The notes: generated by a model not told the origin, from the letters alone. A stretch of DNA of 64,000 bases from Naematelia aurantialba (GCA_021527695.1 JAKFAO010000012.1:62001-126000), one strand, 5' to 3'; shown: positions 49,137-60,864, numbered from the stretch's first letter. Translations and numbers: made by a program.

Positions 49137-49299
49137 GATCCGATCAGAGCGACACGCCGTCGAGGCCAAGCGCGGCGCCGACGTTTACGCAGACGCCTTG
49201 GACCAGTTCTCCCAAACAGATCTCGACACAGAGGTTGAGGACCTCGTGAGACCTATCCGTGGTGTCAGCTCATTTGCACCGCGGATTGTCCACGTATGA
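49137..49299 (+). other. Coding-like orphan exon
   Basis: A perfect TACTAAT branch site, a polypyrimidine run and CCCCCAG precede an open stretch with strong coding character (AVEAKRGADVYADALDQFSQ, DLDTEVEDLVRPIRGVSS) ending at a TGA. No start codon was found between the TATA box and this exon. It could be the last exon of a small gene with an unseen first exon, a gene remnant, or a spliced non-coding transcript. Confidence 0.35.
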
Positions 49300-49307
49300 T
49301 GTGTGTC

Positions 49308-49410
49308 GGGGGCGGAGACTCGGCTTGGGACTCTGAATTGGACTCGAGACTCGGGACTTGGGACTCCGGGACTCAGGACTCGGGGTTTGGGGATTTGGAT
49401 TGTTCTGCAC
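49308..49410. repeat. GGGACTC-type minisatellite
   Basis: About ten degenerate copies of GGGACTC/TGGACTC spaced 7-12 nt lie just downstream of the large secreted protein gene. Confidence 0.8.
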
Positions 49411-49450
49411 TTGAGACTCTGAACTACGGGCTCGGACTGCGCAATCGCAC

Positions 49451-52400
49451 TCACCCAGGGGCACACTGGCATTGTCCTGCCTGCTCGACCTGGTCAGCGC
49501 GGCAACACATTGTCGTCTTGAACTGCTGGCCAGCTGGGCATGTGGGGGACGGTGCGGCGTTCTGGCTCGGGCTCGCCGAGAGCGGGAGGTGCTGGTGCGG
49601 ATGTCCGGCGAGGACGGGGCCAGGCTGAAAGTTGTTGGGGTCGTCGTCGCCGTCTCCTGTCGCGCTGGAACTAGGCGTCGCGCTCGCCGAAGACGGCGAA
49701 GATGACGCGGCGGTCGGCGAGACAGTGCCAGACGACGCAGTGGAGGCAGAGGGTGAGGTGGAGCTAGGCACTGCAGCGATGCCGATTTGGTTCTGACTGG
49801 ACGCCGGGGCAGCCTGGCTGGATACTGGAGCCGAGGTAGGAGAAGCGGAAGACGCCGCGGGGGAGGCCGTTGTTGGCGACGCCGCAGGGAGAGGTACTGA
49901 AGCGACGTTGATCGCTTCGTCGGAGATTGTCGTCGGCGCGCAGGCGTTGATGGTCACGGTATCCTGTGACTGACCAGTGTACGCAGTGATCGTCGACGTG
50001 TCCGTTTTAGTCTGCGTTTGCGTTACCGTATCGTGCTGCGTCTGTGTTTGCGTCTGGGTCTGGGTGACAGTGACGGTCTGTACTTGGACCTAGCAGCGCA
50101 GCAGCTCGTCAGCTCAACAGCTCTCACTCGTATGTTCGACGCTGAAGCGTTTCACCCTCGCTCTACAACTTGGCCCACGTATGACGATGTTTGTCAAGGG
50201 GAGAGGGGGATGAAGGCTGATAGAAGGGAAGAAACGACTCACGAATGCTGTAGCCGGGATGGTGACCGTTTGAATGGCGGTGACGCTTGCCGCACCGAGG
50301 CCGCCACCGTAGGTGTTGGCAGGCACGCTGGCAGAGTCGACGCCGATGCTACCGTCGCCGCCTCCGTTGTTGCCACCATTGTTGCCACCGGCATTTCCGT
50401 TGCCCCCGTTGTTGCCGCCGCTGTGTCCGTTGCTGCCCTTGTCATTGCCACTACCGCCACCGTTTCCGTTACCGTTCCCACTGTTGTTGCCATTTCCACC
50501 ATTGTTACCGTTACCCCCGATGTTGCCGTTTCCACCACTGTTGCCATTACCCTCGCTGTTGCCGTTTCCACCACTGTTGCCATTCCCAGCGTTGTTGCCG
50601 CTGTTGCCGTTACCACCGTTCTTGCCGGCCGTGGGAGATGCCGAAACGGAAGCGGCGCTGAAAACCGGAGAAGCGGAGCTGGACGCCGAAGACGCCGAGC
50701 TGGGAACCGCGGCAGCAGAACTGGATACCGGGGCAGCCGAGCTAGATACTGAAGAAGCCGAGCTCGAGATTTCAGCGACTGCGAAACCAGCAGAAGCAGG
50801 TGCAGCCGTCGCGCTCTGCGACACAGTGGAGGTTGGCGCGCTGGTGTGCGTCTGACTGGTCGTCTGACTGGTCGTCTGGGGCACGGACGTGGCGGCTTGC
50901 GTGGCGCCTTGCGAAGTCGGTTGCGAAGTGGGTGCAGGGGTCGAGACTGCCGAGGCCGAGGTGATAGGCGGTCGAGGCGGGTGCTGAGCCCGAACCACGC
51001 CACACGACTGATCTGTGTCAGCGACTTGTATCAAATGCATCGCATTTACCCGTTTACGGGACATGGTGGAACATGCGGACCATGGAGACTAGGGGCGACC
51101 AGGGGGGAATAGGGAGTCTTGTAGAGGCAGTATCGGATGAGAGGGAGGACAACGGCCACTCACGCCGTCGGATTTCTTTTGCTGGCCGAACGGGCACTGG
51201 AAGGCATCGCCACCACCATCACCGTTACCAGTGCCACTACCGCCCGTGTAGCCACCATTCCCGTCGCAGGTCGGCAACGCGCCAGCAGGGTACTCGAACT
51301 GCTTGCCTCCTAGTTGGATCTGCCTGGCGTCAGTCTCAGAGCTTCTACCCAGTCCGCGAAGAAGCTGTTCCAGAACTCCAGGTGTGGGTAGAGATGGAAC
51401 GTATTGGAGCTGGAATGTGGGAGAGATGGATTGTGAGCTTCACTGCACTCCGGCAGAGCTGAGTGCAGTGAAGCTCACACGCCTCTCGCCCTACTTACCT
51501 GCGCTTGCACCCACACATCCAGGCCTAGAACATTGACGACCAGATCCACATCCACTTCCAACAAGATGCCCTGGCCATTCAAGCCCCAACACGTACATCC
51601 CAGGTCGTACTGCCGATTCTTGAATGGGCCATTCACGAGCCCACACAACAACTCGGTCGCGTCGAGCAGGTCCAGCGCGGTCCCCAGTGCGCCGTCGATG
51701 ATATCCGCCGTCGTATCGAGGAGCGGGTCGATCAGCTGGGTGCCGAGTGAACCCGCGCCGAGCGTGTTCAAGAGCGGGTCGGTAAGCGACGTTTCGATGC
51801 CGTTTACGAGGTTGCCCACGAGGCCTGAACGCTTGACGCCGAGACTGCCGAGCCCGAGGTTGTCGAGGTCGTCGAGGTTGTCGAGGTTGTCAAGGTTGTC
51901 GATGCTGTCAAGAGAGCCTAGGGAACCCAGACTATCGAGGCTGGAAATGGTCGAGTCCAAGCGGCCATCAACTTGCGCGTCGGTGCCGAGTCCACCGACA
52001 GGGCCCAGCAGGCCGTCAGTGAGACCACCTAGATCGAGCAGCCTCGAGCGGACGCCCAAATCGCCGAGGTCGCCCAGCAACCCGGGGGAGCCGAGAAGGT
52101 TGTCGTCGCCCGAGAGCAGCTGGTCGACAGGTTCCAGTAGGCCGTCGGTGAGCCCATCGTCGGTGAGCCCAAGCAGCCCCGACCGGAGTCCCAGCCCGTG
52201 TGGCTGTTTGTCATGGACGTCGGTATGGACGGGCTCATGGGGCCCAGATCCTTTCGAACCATGTAACTGTCCACCGCGGCGAAGTACACCCGACCTAACA
52301 GAGGCGACGGTGTGTCTGGGCCAAGCAGGTGCCCGCTCATCATGGTATGCACGGAGGCCCAGTAGGCTACCAGAGTGATCGTTTGCTCCTAGTTCCAGGA

Positions 52401-52608
52401 GGTTGTCTAGACTGAAATCATCGTCGAGTCCGAGACCGTCGAGTCCAAGCCCGTCGAGTCCCTGACCGTCGCCGGTGCCGTCGTCTGGGCCTAGGTCGTT
52501 GCCCAGGCTGAGGGTATTGTCCAGTCCTAGGTCGTCCAGGAGCGGAAGCGGTGCCGTCAGGACGGGAAGCAGCAAGGGTAGGAGCGCGAAGAGCTTGATG
52601 TGCCACAT
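49451..52608 (-). CDS. Large secreted low-complexity protein (mucin-like)
   Basis: The ATG at 52608 gives a clear signal peptide (MWHIKLFALLPLLLPVLTAP). About five exons follow. Section 1 is Leu/Asp/Gly/Asn-rich with 9-nt based repeats (SIDNLDNLDNLDDLDNLGLG). Section 2 is a folded-looking domain: ELLCGLVNGPFKNRQYDLGC, TCWGLNGQGILLEVDVDLVV, then GGKQFEYPAGALPTCDG. Then comes the motif CPFGQQKKSDG, a long Ser/Thr/Ala region, and an Asn/Gly repeat (GNGNSGGNGNSEGNGNSGG), VTVTQTQTQTQ, more Ser/Thr, and a Cys-rich end CPAGQQFKTTMCCRADQ to CQCAPG. The CPxGQQ motif thus occurs twice. It is probably a heavily O-glycosylated cell-surface or capsule-associated protein; this is inference. No family name recognised. 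Confidence 0.7.
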
Positions 52609-53573
52609 GTCGGAGCGGCTCGAGCTGCGCGCAAACGTTGTGTAAACACAGGTGCTGTCAACAAAGAGTAAGTCGGAGGTGCTTTCCAAGACTAAGTCGG
52701 AGGTGCTTCGCCAAAAGTAGATAAAGATGCTCTAAGCAAGAAGATAGTAAACTGTGGCGCAGTTGACAAGTCGATCTGAAGCGGTTGGTCGATCAAGAAG
52801 GCAAGCCGATAGGAAGCCAAGCTTAGCGCGACGAGGGAAGTCGAATTCGAATCCAAGGTCAAGGCAGGTCGACAAGCAGAGGTGAGTCTCGACAAGCGAC
52901 GACGAAGAAATAGGCCGTGCAAAGAGCACAGACGAATGCCCCAGGGCAAGAAGTCAAGCAAGCAAAAGCAAGCAAAAGCAAAGCAAACGGAAGATCGTCC
53001 GTCGAGGTCGAGAAGCGAATACGAAATGAAGAAACGAACGAGAATGGACATGCAATACGCCAGCGTCGCGAGTATATGTATCCCCCGGCGACCTACCCCC
53101 TCCCCCTCAGCACATCACCGTCGACCCGCTCCGCCGCGCACGCTGTCCCGGCTGCGCGCCGAGAACGCAAACAAGCCGACAATGAAACGTTCTGATCTCG
53201 CCTGGCTTTCGACGCTTGCAGGTGGCCATGTCTGGCTTGGCCTTGGCGGCTTGTTGATTCTCTTGCCTTGCATTTCGCCATCAGTGGCTGGTCGCACCAT
53301 CATTGAAGAAACCCATCAGCTCCCTCGGTTGTTAGCCACTCTGTCCAGCTCCGTCCCTCAGTGGTCGACTCGGACACTTGTCAGTAGGTGGACCACGGGG
53401 TATCCGGTATCATTCACACACAACTATATTTGGCGAAATATTGTCCTTTTGCTTTGGACGTACGCCTCTAGAACAAGATAAACCCGACTCATGCTCAAAG
53501 ATCATGCCCTCTCTCGTCTTCCGCACACCCGCTTGCTCACGGCCCTTGACGTCCCTGTCGACCCTGCCTGCAC
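52609..53573. other. Upstream region of the large secreted protein gene
   Basis: About 965 bp. It contains an identical 16-bp direct repeat 24 nt apart (52669 and 52693), an AAAGCAAGCA-rich stretch (52954-52986) and a TATATG element near 53074. A 199-codon plus-strand open frame (52882-53481) has a hydrophobic stretch but no promoter or family signal and is not called. Confidence 0.5.
52669..52708. repeat. 16-bp direct repeat in promoter
   Basis: TAAGTCGGAGGTGCTT at 52669-52684 and again at 52693-52708, separated by 8 nt. It lies 60-100 bp upstream of the start codon, so it could be a duplicated transcription-factor site or part of the leader. Confidence 0.9.
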
Positions 53574-55262
53574 CTTAGGTTATGGTGATGACGTTGCCAT
53601 CCGCGTCTTTCAGCACCACGAGGTCGCAAGGAATAGCTTCACCGTTGTCCATATATGTCATATTGGTCGGGTCGAGCGGATCGATCCTGCAGCCTTGCGT
53701 CAGTAGTGCTCTGAATCATTGAGACTCGCTTCGGTCGAGCAAGACATCGAAACTTGAGTCGTTGGAGACACAAACACCCACTTGATGTTCATCTTCTCCA
53801 GCCATGAGCGGCCAAGCACAACGTCAAAGTGGTTCTCCTCGTTGATCATTGCTGGATGGGACGCGGTGTGACTGCCAACAGTGATCGAAACCTTGCCAAT
53901 AGTTTTCAGTCCGGTGTACCCAGCCGCGCCCATCGAGTACTGCAAACATCAGTCTCTCTTTCGACTTTAGGCTTGAGCGACCAACGTTTGGAGAAACGAA
54001 GCCATGCTTTGTCGCAAAGGATCGCGAAAGGTAAACTTGGCGGTAGCCTGACTTGAGCAGCATGCGAACTGCGACTATCAGCGACGGCTGTTCCGGTGGC
54101 AACTCACCATTTGGTACATTGCCCACTTTGCCGACCACAGTCCGCACGCCTTGGTTGTTTTGGAACTGCTCATCAGCCTGTGTTCATTCTGACTCGTCCT
54201 CGATCGATATGCCAGAACGCTGGCCAACTGGCGATGACACTCACCTCAAGCCATTCGCGTTTATGGACCTCTCCGAGGGGCTCAGCATCGTCGTTGCCCC
54301 ATTTACTCCGTCGGCTCCGGGTAGTACTAGCGATCGACTTTGGCTTCCCCTTCGCACTTCCGTTTCCGCTAGTGACTCCAGCGATACTGCTGCTCTTGGC
54401 AGACTTGGCGGACGAGCCGTTGACCCGCGGGGCAGGTTTACCGAGCTCGGTGCTGGCTTTGCCTGCTGGTGCGTCGCTCGACGGGGCCGAGGCGGACTTG
54501 AGCGAAGGACTGGTGGAGCTGGCATTGGTGCGCTTAGCCGCCTTGGACTTGATGGCTGAGCTCGCGGTTGTGTAGGCTGGAGGATTGTGGGCGATTGCAA
54601 AATGCGCGTGAGCGTGAGGGGGTGTGAGGTGGAGCGTGGCCGATGAGGTCGAAGATGGGGGCAGACGAGCGTGCAGGATCTCAAAATCTTCATCTGCATA
54701 CAGGCTCAGCACGACACCGCACGCCCGGATACGGGCAATTGCGACTATCGACTCACCGTCTTCCAGGGAATACCGGCCGCCCTCAAACTCATACACGATC
54801 CCAGCCCCGTCCTTGCCCTCTCTCAGCGCTTTCACCGCATTGCCGTCGAGTCCACCTTTCTTGGCTATCCGATCGACCCAGGATGCGTACGACTCGCCGT
54901 CTACTCGAGGTGATCGTCAGCACGGTTCCATCGTTGTCGACCCGATGCGACAGGATGCGACAAGGGCAACGCAGGAGGACAGGACGCGACACAGCACAAC
55001 AGGCAACACAAGATGCGCCTTGATGTGTCGAAGCACAAGGTGGTGGAGAGATCGCAGGCGATAGATAAGGATGCAAGGTCAGACGCAGAGATAAGGACGT
55101 GAGACGCGTCGAGAGGGGGATCGGTGGAGATGGGCACTACAGGCACAGCCCGGGTACGAGGAGAGAGGGGAGCAGGACAACGACGGAGAGGTACGATGCA
55201 CACTGACCTATGTGCGGGAGGGCAAACGACTTTTGAGACGTGTGGACGTTGTAGAGAAACAT
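53574..55262 (-). CDS. Retropepsin-like protein lacking the catalytic Asp
   Basis: About seven exons. Exon 1 (MFLYNVHTSQKSFALPHI) is joined across a ~290-nt intron to DGESYASWVDRIAKKGG and YEFEGGRYSLEDDEDFEILH, an N-terminal module that looks PB1-like. A Ser/Ala/Lys-rich linker follows. Then comes a single-domain retropepsin-type fold: VRMLLKSGYRQVYLSRSFAT, ITVGSHTASHPAMI, and HFDVVLGRSWLEKMNIK spliced to IDPLDPTNMTYMD, ending LVVLKDADGNVITIT. In active retropepsins the first block reads D-S/T-G; here it is K-S-G, so proteolysis is not expected. I take it for a cellular gene of a fungal family rather than a retroelement, because no reverse transcriptase, integrase or terminal repeats are near. 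Partner and role unknown. Confidence 0.7.
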
Positions 55263-55788
55263 GGTGTCGATGAGCGACTGCAGGTGGGCAGTGACAAAGG
55301 AGTGTAAAGTCCAAGAGTCGAGTGATCAACAGATCGACAGACGCTTGGCGGCGGGAGGTTTCCAATGTAGAAAGAGAGAGAGAGAGAGAAAGAGGGGGGA
55401 GAGAGGGGGGGAGACAAGGGGGGAAGGAAGGAGGAGCAAAGAGGGAGAAAGAGGGAGCAATGGGAGGAATGACCGAATGAGCGACTAACGTCATGGCCCC
55501 TGTTTTCCTTTCCTTTCCTTGTCAATCGAGGGACCATGACGGGTAAGTTGATTAAAAAACTCCCGGAAATAGAGATATTCCGAGACTGGTAAGCAGTGAT
55601 AGGCGCGCAGAGGTGAAATAGGCGAGCGAAGGACTGCGGCAATAGGCATGACTAGACCAGAATAGGCGTGGGACCGCCGTGGTGATCGTCAAGCGTGCAT
55701 CGCGTGTCGTAGTACGTATATCTCGTCATGATCGTCCGACTACCAGATACCCAATGACACAGCCGTATATACTCCATCGTCCGCGCAG
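55263..55788. other. Upstream region with polypurine tract
   Basis: Promoter region of the retropepsin-like gene. At 55369-55460 a GAGAGA/GGGGGA polypurine run occurs, CT-rich on the gene's strand as in many basidiomycete core promoters. No gene seen. Confidence 0.6.
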
Positions 55789-57907
55789 CTACTTGCGCTG
55801 AGTGATGGTGATCTCGTTGGTGGCAATATTGAATGTGGACACGACATTGACAAGGAACTTGTCTCCCCTACCGACTGGCTCAGCACTTGCACTGCACATA
55901 CGGCCATACCGGGCCGCAGTGCTCCTTGTAGAGGGGACGCTTCTGGCTCTTCAAGTTTCTTCCCAAGAGGGTGGTAGGGGTGAAAAGAAGCCGGACGCAC
56001 AAGATGTAGATTTCCCGGAAGCCGTCGCCTGCATCTACGATACTGGATCCACAGCCCAGGTCGTCGCCGAGCGCGAAGATGAGGTCCTGGGGCTGGAAAG
56101 TAAACTCGACGCCGCCGATAGTGACGTTCAGATAAGGCGGCGTCGCGTCGCAGTCTACGACGTACAACTGGTATTCGGAACTGTACAGGGCGGGTGGGTC
56201 AAACGCCCGGTTGATAGCTTTCGCTACCTCTGTGGCGAGGTACAGCAGCGTCGTTCCTGAATCAAGGATGATGTACGGTGTAGTGGTATTGATCAATTCG
56301 CTGCCGGGGAACGTGAAGCGGTCGGCCCGGGTGGTGAAATATGCAGGCTGAGAGACGTTGACTCCGTTCAGGTGGGCGGTGAAGTTGATATTGGGCACGG
56401 TGACAGTCGTGTTGGTCACGGGGATGTCTGGGATGCCACCAAAGGTGACGGACCCGAGGGCGAAGACGGTCTTATTGTAGTCGTTTTGCTGTTGGAGGGT
56501 GGGCCGCTCCAGGACGAGGGAGAAGTCTTGGTGTTACGGTGTCAGTGGCTGCCCGGCTCGACACCCCGTCTGACGGTGACAGGTGTGTGGAAGAATCCCG
56601 GTTTTTCGCTGTCAAACTCTCCCTGTCCAGCTAAATATCTGGGGAGAAGAGGAAGATTCTGACAGACTGTGCCATCTGGAGTAAATTAAACAAAAACTCA
56701 CACGGGGCCGTAAGACTCTCGTACACCGCCTGGTAGAACCACGGCCTGTACTCCGCTTGATCCTTGTACGTCTCATCCGTGACATTCGGCCCGTGGAACA
56801 CACTCGTGATCAACGGGTTCGCAAGCCCCAGTAGCCCGCTCGTGACGCCGTCGCCGAGCCAGTACGCCCCGTCGACGACCGAGAACTCGGTATGGTTGAC
56901 TGCGAGCCCGCCGATGGTGACGACGTCGGTCCCGGCGTAGCCAGTCGCGTTCTCGCCGTCCCCATACTCGATCGAAAAGTGGTTAGTGTAGTTGAGGAGG
57001 TGGAACGTAGGCGACAAATGGGGGTTGAAGGGGCGGGGGCCAAAGTCGCATTCGGATTGAGGGACGACCGTGTCGTTGACGTTGTGGCATGTCATGTTGG
57101 ATGTGTACAGCCACAGGTCGGAGCTGAGCGGAATGAGCACAAGCAGCACCATGAGTAAGACAGGGGAGGGGGCATCGACGACCTCTCGTGGAGGAGACCG
57201 CGCTCACCTCCCAGTGTCGAGAATGACCGAAAAGTTCTGCCCGCCGACGGTGATGTTGATCGAGTACCTGGGGCGGGTCAGCGTGAGTCCTAGTTGTAAC
57301 AGGACGAGAAGGACGAGACCCACTCGACACCACCCGCCGGGCCATCCAACACCACCGTCGTGCCATTTCCCGTAATCGTGCCATTCCTCGTCGCCGTACC
57401 ATTCCCCGTAATCGTGCCATTCCTCGTAGTCGTCCCATTCGCACTCGTAGTCACCGCCAGCGCCGCCAAATAACTCGCAAACCTCTGCTGCCTGTCCTCG
57501 GACCTTGGGACTTTGCCAGCCAGAGGAACCGTGTACCGCGAGTACGGGATCGCGCTCCCACCTAGCCCCGACAGTGACAGTGACGTTGACGTTGACGTTG
57601 ACACAGACGCGGCGTCGCGTCGTCCTCCTGTTTGAGGGCGGGGATAACGTTGAGCTTGGGAGCGTGCGTGGGGCTGGCCCACCCCAACTGACCCTTGACC
57701 TTGTGCTGGAGCTAGTAATGGTGCTGGTGCTGGAGCTAGGAATGGTGCTGGTGCTGGAGCTAGGAATGGTGCTGGTGCTGGAGCTAGGAACGGCGCTGGT
57801 GCTGCAGTTGGGAATGGTGCTGGGAAGGGCTCTGGCGCTGGAAAGGGGGATGGGAGGGCAGACACGACAAGCGGCGCCAGGAGCGCCAAGATCAGTGAAG
57901 GCAGCAT
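55789..57907 (-). CDS. Secreted pepsin-like aspartic protease (A1)
   Basis: Signal peptide MLPSLILALLAPLVVSALP. It is followed by a Pro/Ala repeat propeptide (PAPFLAPA units, four 24-nt copies at 57703-57798), a Ser-rich part, and a run of N-glycosylation sequons (NGTTTRNGTITGNGT). The protease starts YSINITVGGQNFSVILDTG, with the DTG split from SSDLWLYTS by an intron. The flap reads FSIEYGDG, then FGGIPDIPVTNT, and the second active site is YIILDSGTTLLYL. The C-terminus (GDKFLVNVVSTFNIATNEIT) ends ITQRK. Both catalytic Asp residues are present, so the enzyme should be active, probably outside the cell or in the vacuole/wall. No GPI signal is seen. About five exons. It sits upstream of the retropepsin-like gene and downstream of a sugar transporter, on the same strand. 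Confidence 0.88.
57703..57798. repeat. 24-bp tandem repeat coding for PAPFLAPA
   Basis: Four nearly identical 24-nt units start at 57703, 57727, 57751 and 57775 in the propeptide region of the aspartic protease. A multiple of three, so copy number can change without breaking the frame. Confidence 0.95.
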
Positions 57908-58477
57908 CTCGATTTTCCGATCGATCCTCTATCCTTGCCTGGCCTGAACAGACGTGAATCGACTGCTCCAACGAGACGATGAGAACGACCCAACAGCAAC
58001 ACACACCGTGATGACCGACATACATGGCATTTATAGCACTGCAGCTCCCACGACCCCATCCTCGTCGCCGTCGTTGTCCTCGTCGTCCGAGCTGTTCTTA
58101 CGAATCGTCCGCGTGTGACAACTCGACATTCCCGACAAATAGATTGATCGGCAAACGGACACCCACCACGCCGTCAACACGTGGACACGTGGCATGACGC
58201 CACGACCTCTCTCTTAAGCGGGTGCCTAAGAAGGTGACAAGATATTCGACCACACAGCATCACGGTGTTTAGCAGCGGTGAATTCCCGATCAATGACGAG
58301 ATACAGCATCACAGAAACGGTGCATAGTCTAGATTGAGATACTGGCACTGACATCCAGTCCACAGCGAGACCGCGATGAAGCTTGTACGCATTCGTCGCT
58401 GTGTCACTCTGTCGCCTTGGACATCTCTGCCTCACTTTCCCCCTTCCCCCTTCTCTCTTCTCCCACCTCCTCACTTC
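57908..58477. other. Promoter region of the aspartic protease gene
   Basis: About 570 bp between the sugar transporter stop and the protease start. No coding exon or clear TATA box seen. Confidence 0.5.
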
Positions 58478-60864
58478 TCACTTCGCGTCAGGATCCGCAT
58501 CCCCGGCTTTGCCAATCCCATCGTACGCCTCCAGCTCAGCCTGCGGCAGCAGATTCACATTCAGCAGACTGACTTCCGAGTCGAACGCTTGGGCAATCTC
58601 CTCGAGCGTGTAGCCCTTGGTTTCGACCATGTCTGCAGAGTCAGCGAGATCCTGCATCGAATCTAGCCACTCACATCGCCAGGTGAGGATCCACTGAATG
58701 ATCACGAGCGGCATGTATACGATGTAGTACTTGTAGCCTGCGACCATCAGCTCCACTCAGCTGTCGTCGCCTATGCAACTCACCAATAGCATTCAGAGCA
58801 ATCGAATCAACCCAGGTCACGTACGCCCCCTCCAACTGACTAATCGTGTTCCAGACGAGCAGGCCCTTGGAGCGCATCGAGAACGTTTGCACTTCGGCCG
58901 AGTACGAGTACAGAATCGGGTTGGAAAAGTTGAATGCACCCAGGTAGACCCATACGAGAACAACGCTACAGTGTCAACCTTGACCACACCAAAGACCCTC
59001 ACGTAGCAATGCCAGCCTGAGTGTTGCCCTCGCTGTCATTGGCAAAAACGCCGCTGCGCGCGTCAGAGCTCATTACCAAATGGTATAGACAGCTCAGCTT
59101 ACCCAGACACACAGAGACCGACGAGACCAAGCAGGACGATCGGCCAGATCCATAGAAGAATGGTGCGACGACCAACGCGCTTGCCTACGAACACCGCGGC
59201 TATCTGGCAAAACCAAGTGAAGACGCTCAGTCCGGCCGAGATACCGGTCTGAGTAGTGGCATCCGTGATACCGACCAGGTCAAAGACGACGGTATCTTAA
59301 TGTCAGCTATGCTAGAGAGGTCAGAACTCACAGTAGTAATAGATGATGGAAGCTTGACGAGTCAGCTTGGGTCCGCACAGGGTCAACAAAGAACATACAG
59401 CCAGACATCTACATCCATCAGCATCGGTATTCATCGCCAAAGCCAAAACTCACGTTCGTCATAAAGGTCATCAAGATGGTCAATCCGAAGCGCTTGCGAT
59501 TCGCCCGATCGAGAAGGATCCGGCTCCACTTCTCGGCCTTTGCTTCTTGCTCCTTGGCAATAGCGTCCTTCATCTCTGCAAACTCGAACAAGACTAGCTC
59601 GTCATTTGGATCGCCATTACCGTGGTACTCTGCCAAGAAGTTGAGCGCCTCCTGGTCCCTGCCTTTAGCGATCAAGAAGCGAGGCGTTTCGGGGACGAAT
59701 TGAACAGCAACGAGCACGTAGAGCGCCAGTGGGACTTGCAGGATATAAGGTATTCGCTGGAGACGTTCAGTCTGCCAATCAAAATTGCCATGGATAGAGA
59801 CCTACCCAACCCCACGAGCTGGACATGTAGCTGGTTCCAAAGATGACCCAGCTGGCAATGACGGATCCAAGGATATAATACGAGTCCCAGGAATGAGCCA
59901 CGACGGAGCGCGATCGCGGGTGTGTGATCTCTTGCACGACAATAAGCGAAGTCATGAGGAACGACGAGAGGCCGAATCCGATTATCGCGCGGCCAGTGAC
60001 GAACACTGCAATCAGCGGTGATGGCCAAAGCGACTCACGAGCATAGCCGTTGGCGCCCGAGACACCGGCGATGCAACCGATCACCGAACCGGCAAGTAGA
60101 GTATACCCATAGACTAGAATCAGCGACGCCGGGGGGATGAGGCTCACATCGAATGCCCCATTTGCGGCCAAAATGCTCGTCGATGTAGGTGATGATCGGG
60201 CCGACCACAAGACCAGAGAAACTGCCAGTAGCATTGAGCAGACCAATCTTGACGCCGTTGGGATTACCGAGGTCCTCGTGCCAGCTGTCAAATGCTTGAA
60301 GGCCAGAGATGAGGGACCCATCGTCTGCATGTCAGAGGGGTCTTAGACAACGGCTTACATCCGTTCAGGATCATGCCGACAAAGATGATGCTCAAGAAGC
60401 TGCCGTCAGCTGCGGCTGTGAAGAAGGGCTTACAAGTTGAGCTTAATGCGGCCTCTGTCATTGTGCCACTTGACGCGGTCGCGGACGTTCGGGCTGAGCC
60501 GTCAGCGTGAGTGTCGATGATGTGGAGGTGATGAGGGCACAATCCACCAAAGCCACAGATGGCACGCGCAACTCGACAAAGGTTTGTGAGGAATCGGTCA
60601 CAAGACGAAGGGAAGCATTTCGCAAATGGATGGACAAAGACAGCACCATCGGGGCTACAATTACGAACAGGTACGGGCAGGGGGTAAAGAATGTACAGCA
60701 AACGATGAGTTGGGCGTAGAGAAGGCGATGGGCAGGAAGTTGAGAAGGCGACGGGCAGTGTGGCAGACATGGAGCCGGGGCTCAGGGAGAGGTATATAAA
60801 CAGAGGCAGGTAACAGAAGGAGCCGACACGGTCTATGCACTCACATCGACTGCCAGTGATCCAT
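58478..60864 (-). CDS. MFS sugar transporter (lactose permease-like)
   Basis: Roughly nine or more exons. A tiny first exon (MDHWQS plus two bases) joins in frame, across a ~345-nt intron, to PNVRDRVKWHNDRGRIKLNL. Twelve membrane helices can be followed: SIIFVGMILNG, DGSLISGLQAFDSWHEDLG, YGYTLLAGSVIGCIAG, MFVTGRAIIGFGLSSFLMTS, HSWDSYYILGSVIASW, then the sugar-porter PETPRFLIAKGRDQEALNFL motif, a long cytosolic helix, FGLTILMTFMTN, GKRVGRRTILLWIW, GAFNFSNPILYSYSAEVQTF and YMVETKGYTLEEIAQAFD. The ETKG and PETPR signatures are those of the sugar porter family (lactose/hexose type). It is probably plasma-membrane proton-coupled import; the specific sugar cannot be told. The tail is acidic and ends DPDAK. 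Confidence 0.85.

Noticed and set aside
51533..52378. 281-codon plus-strand Ser/Pro/Arg-rich frame
   Set aside because: Exact antisense of the Leu/Asp repeat part of the secreted protein; composition explained by the repeat.
53574..55262. Retrotransposon remnant
   Set aside because: A retropepsin-like domain is present, but there is no reverse transcriptase, RNase H, integrase or terminal repeat, and the multi-exon structure argues for a host gene.
60793..60800. TATATAAA box on the plus strand
   Set aside because: Falls inside the first intron of the minus-strand sugar transporter and no plus-strand gene follows.
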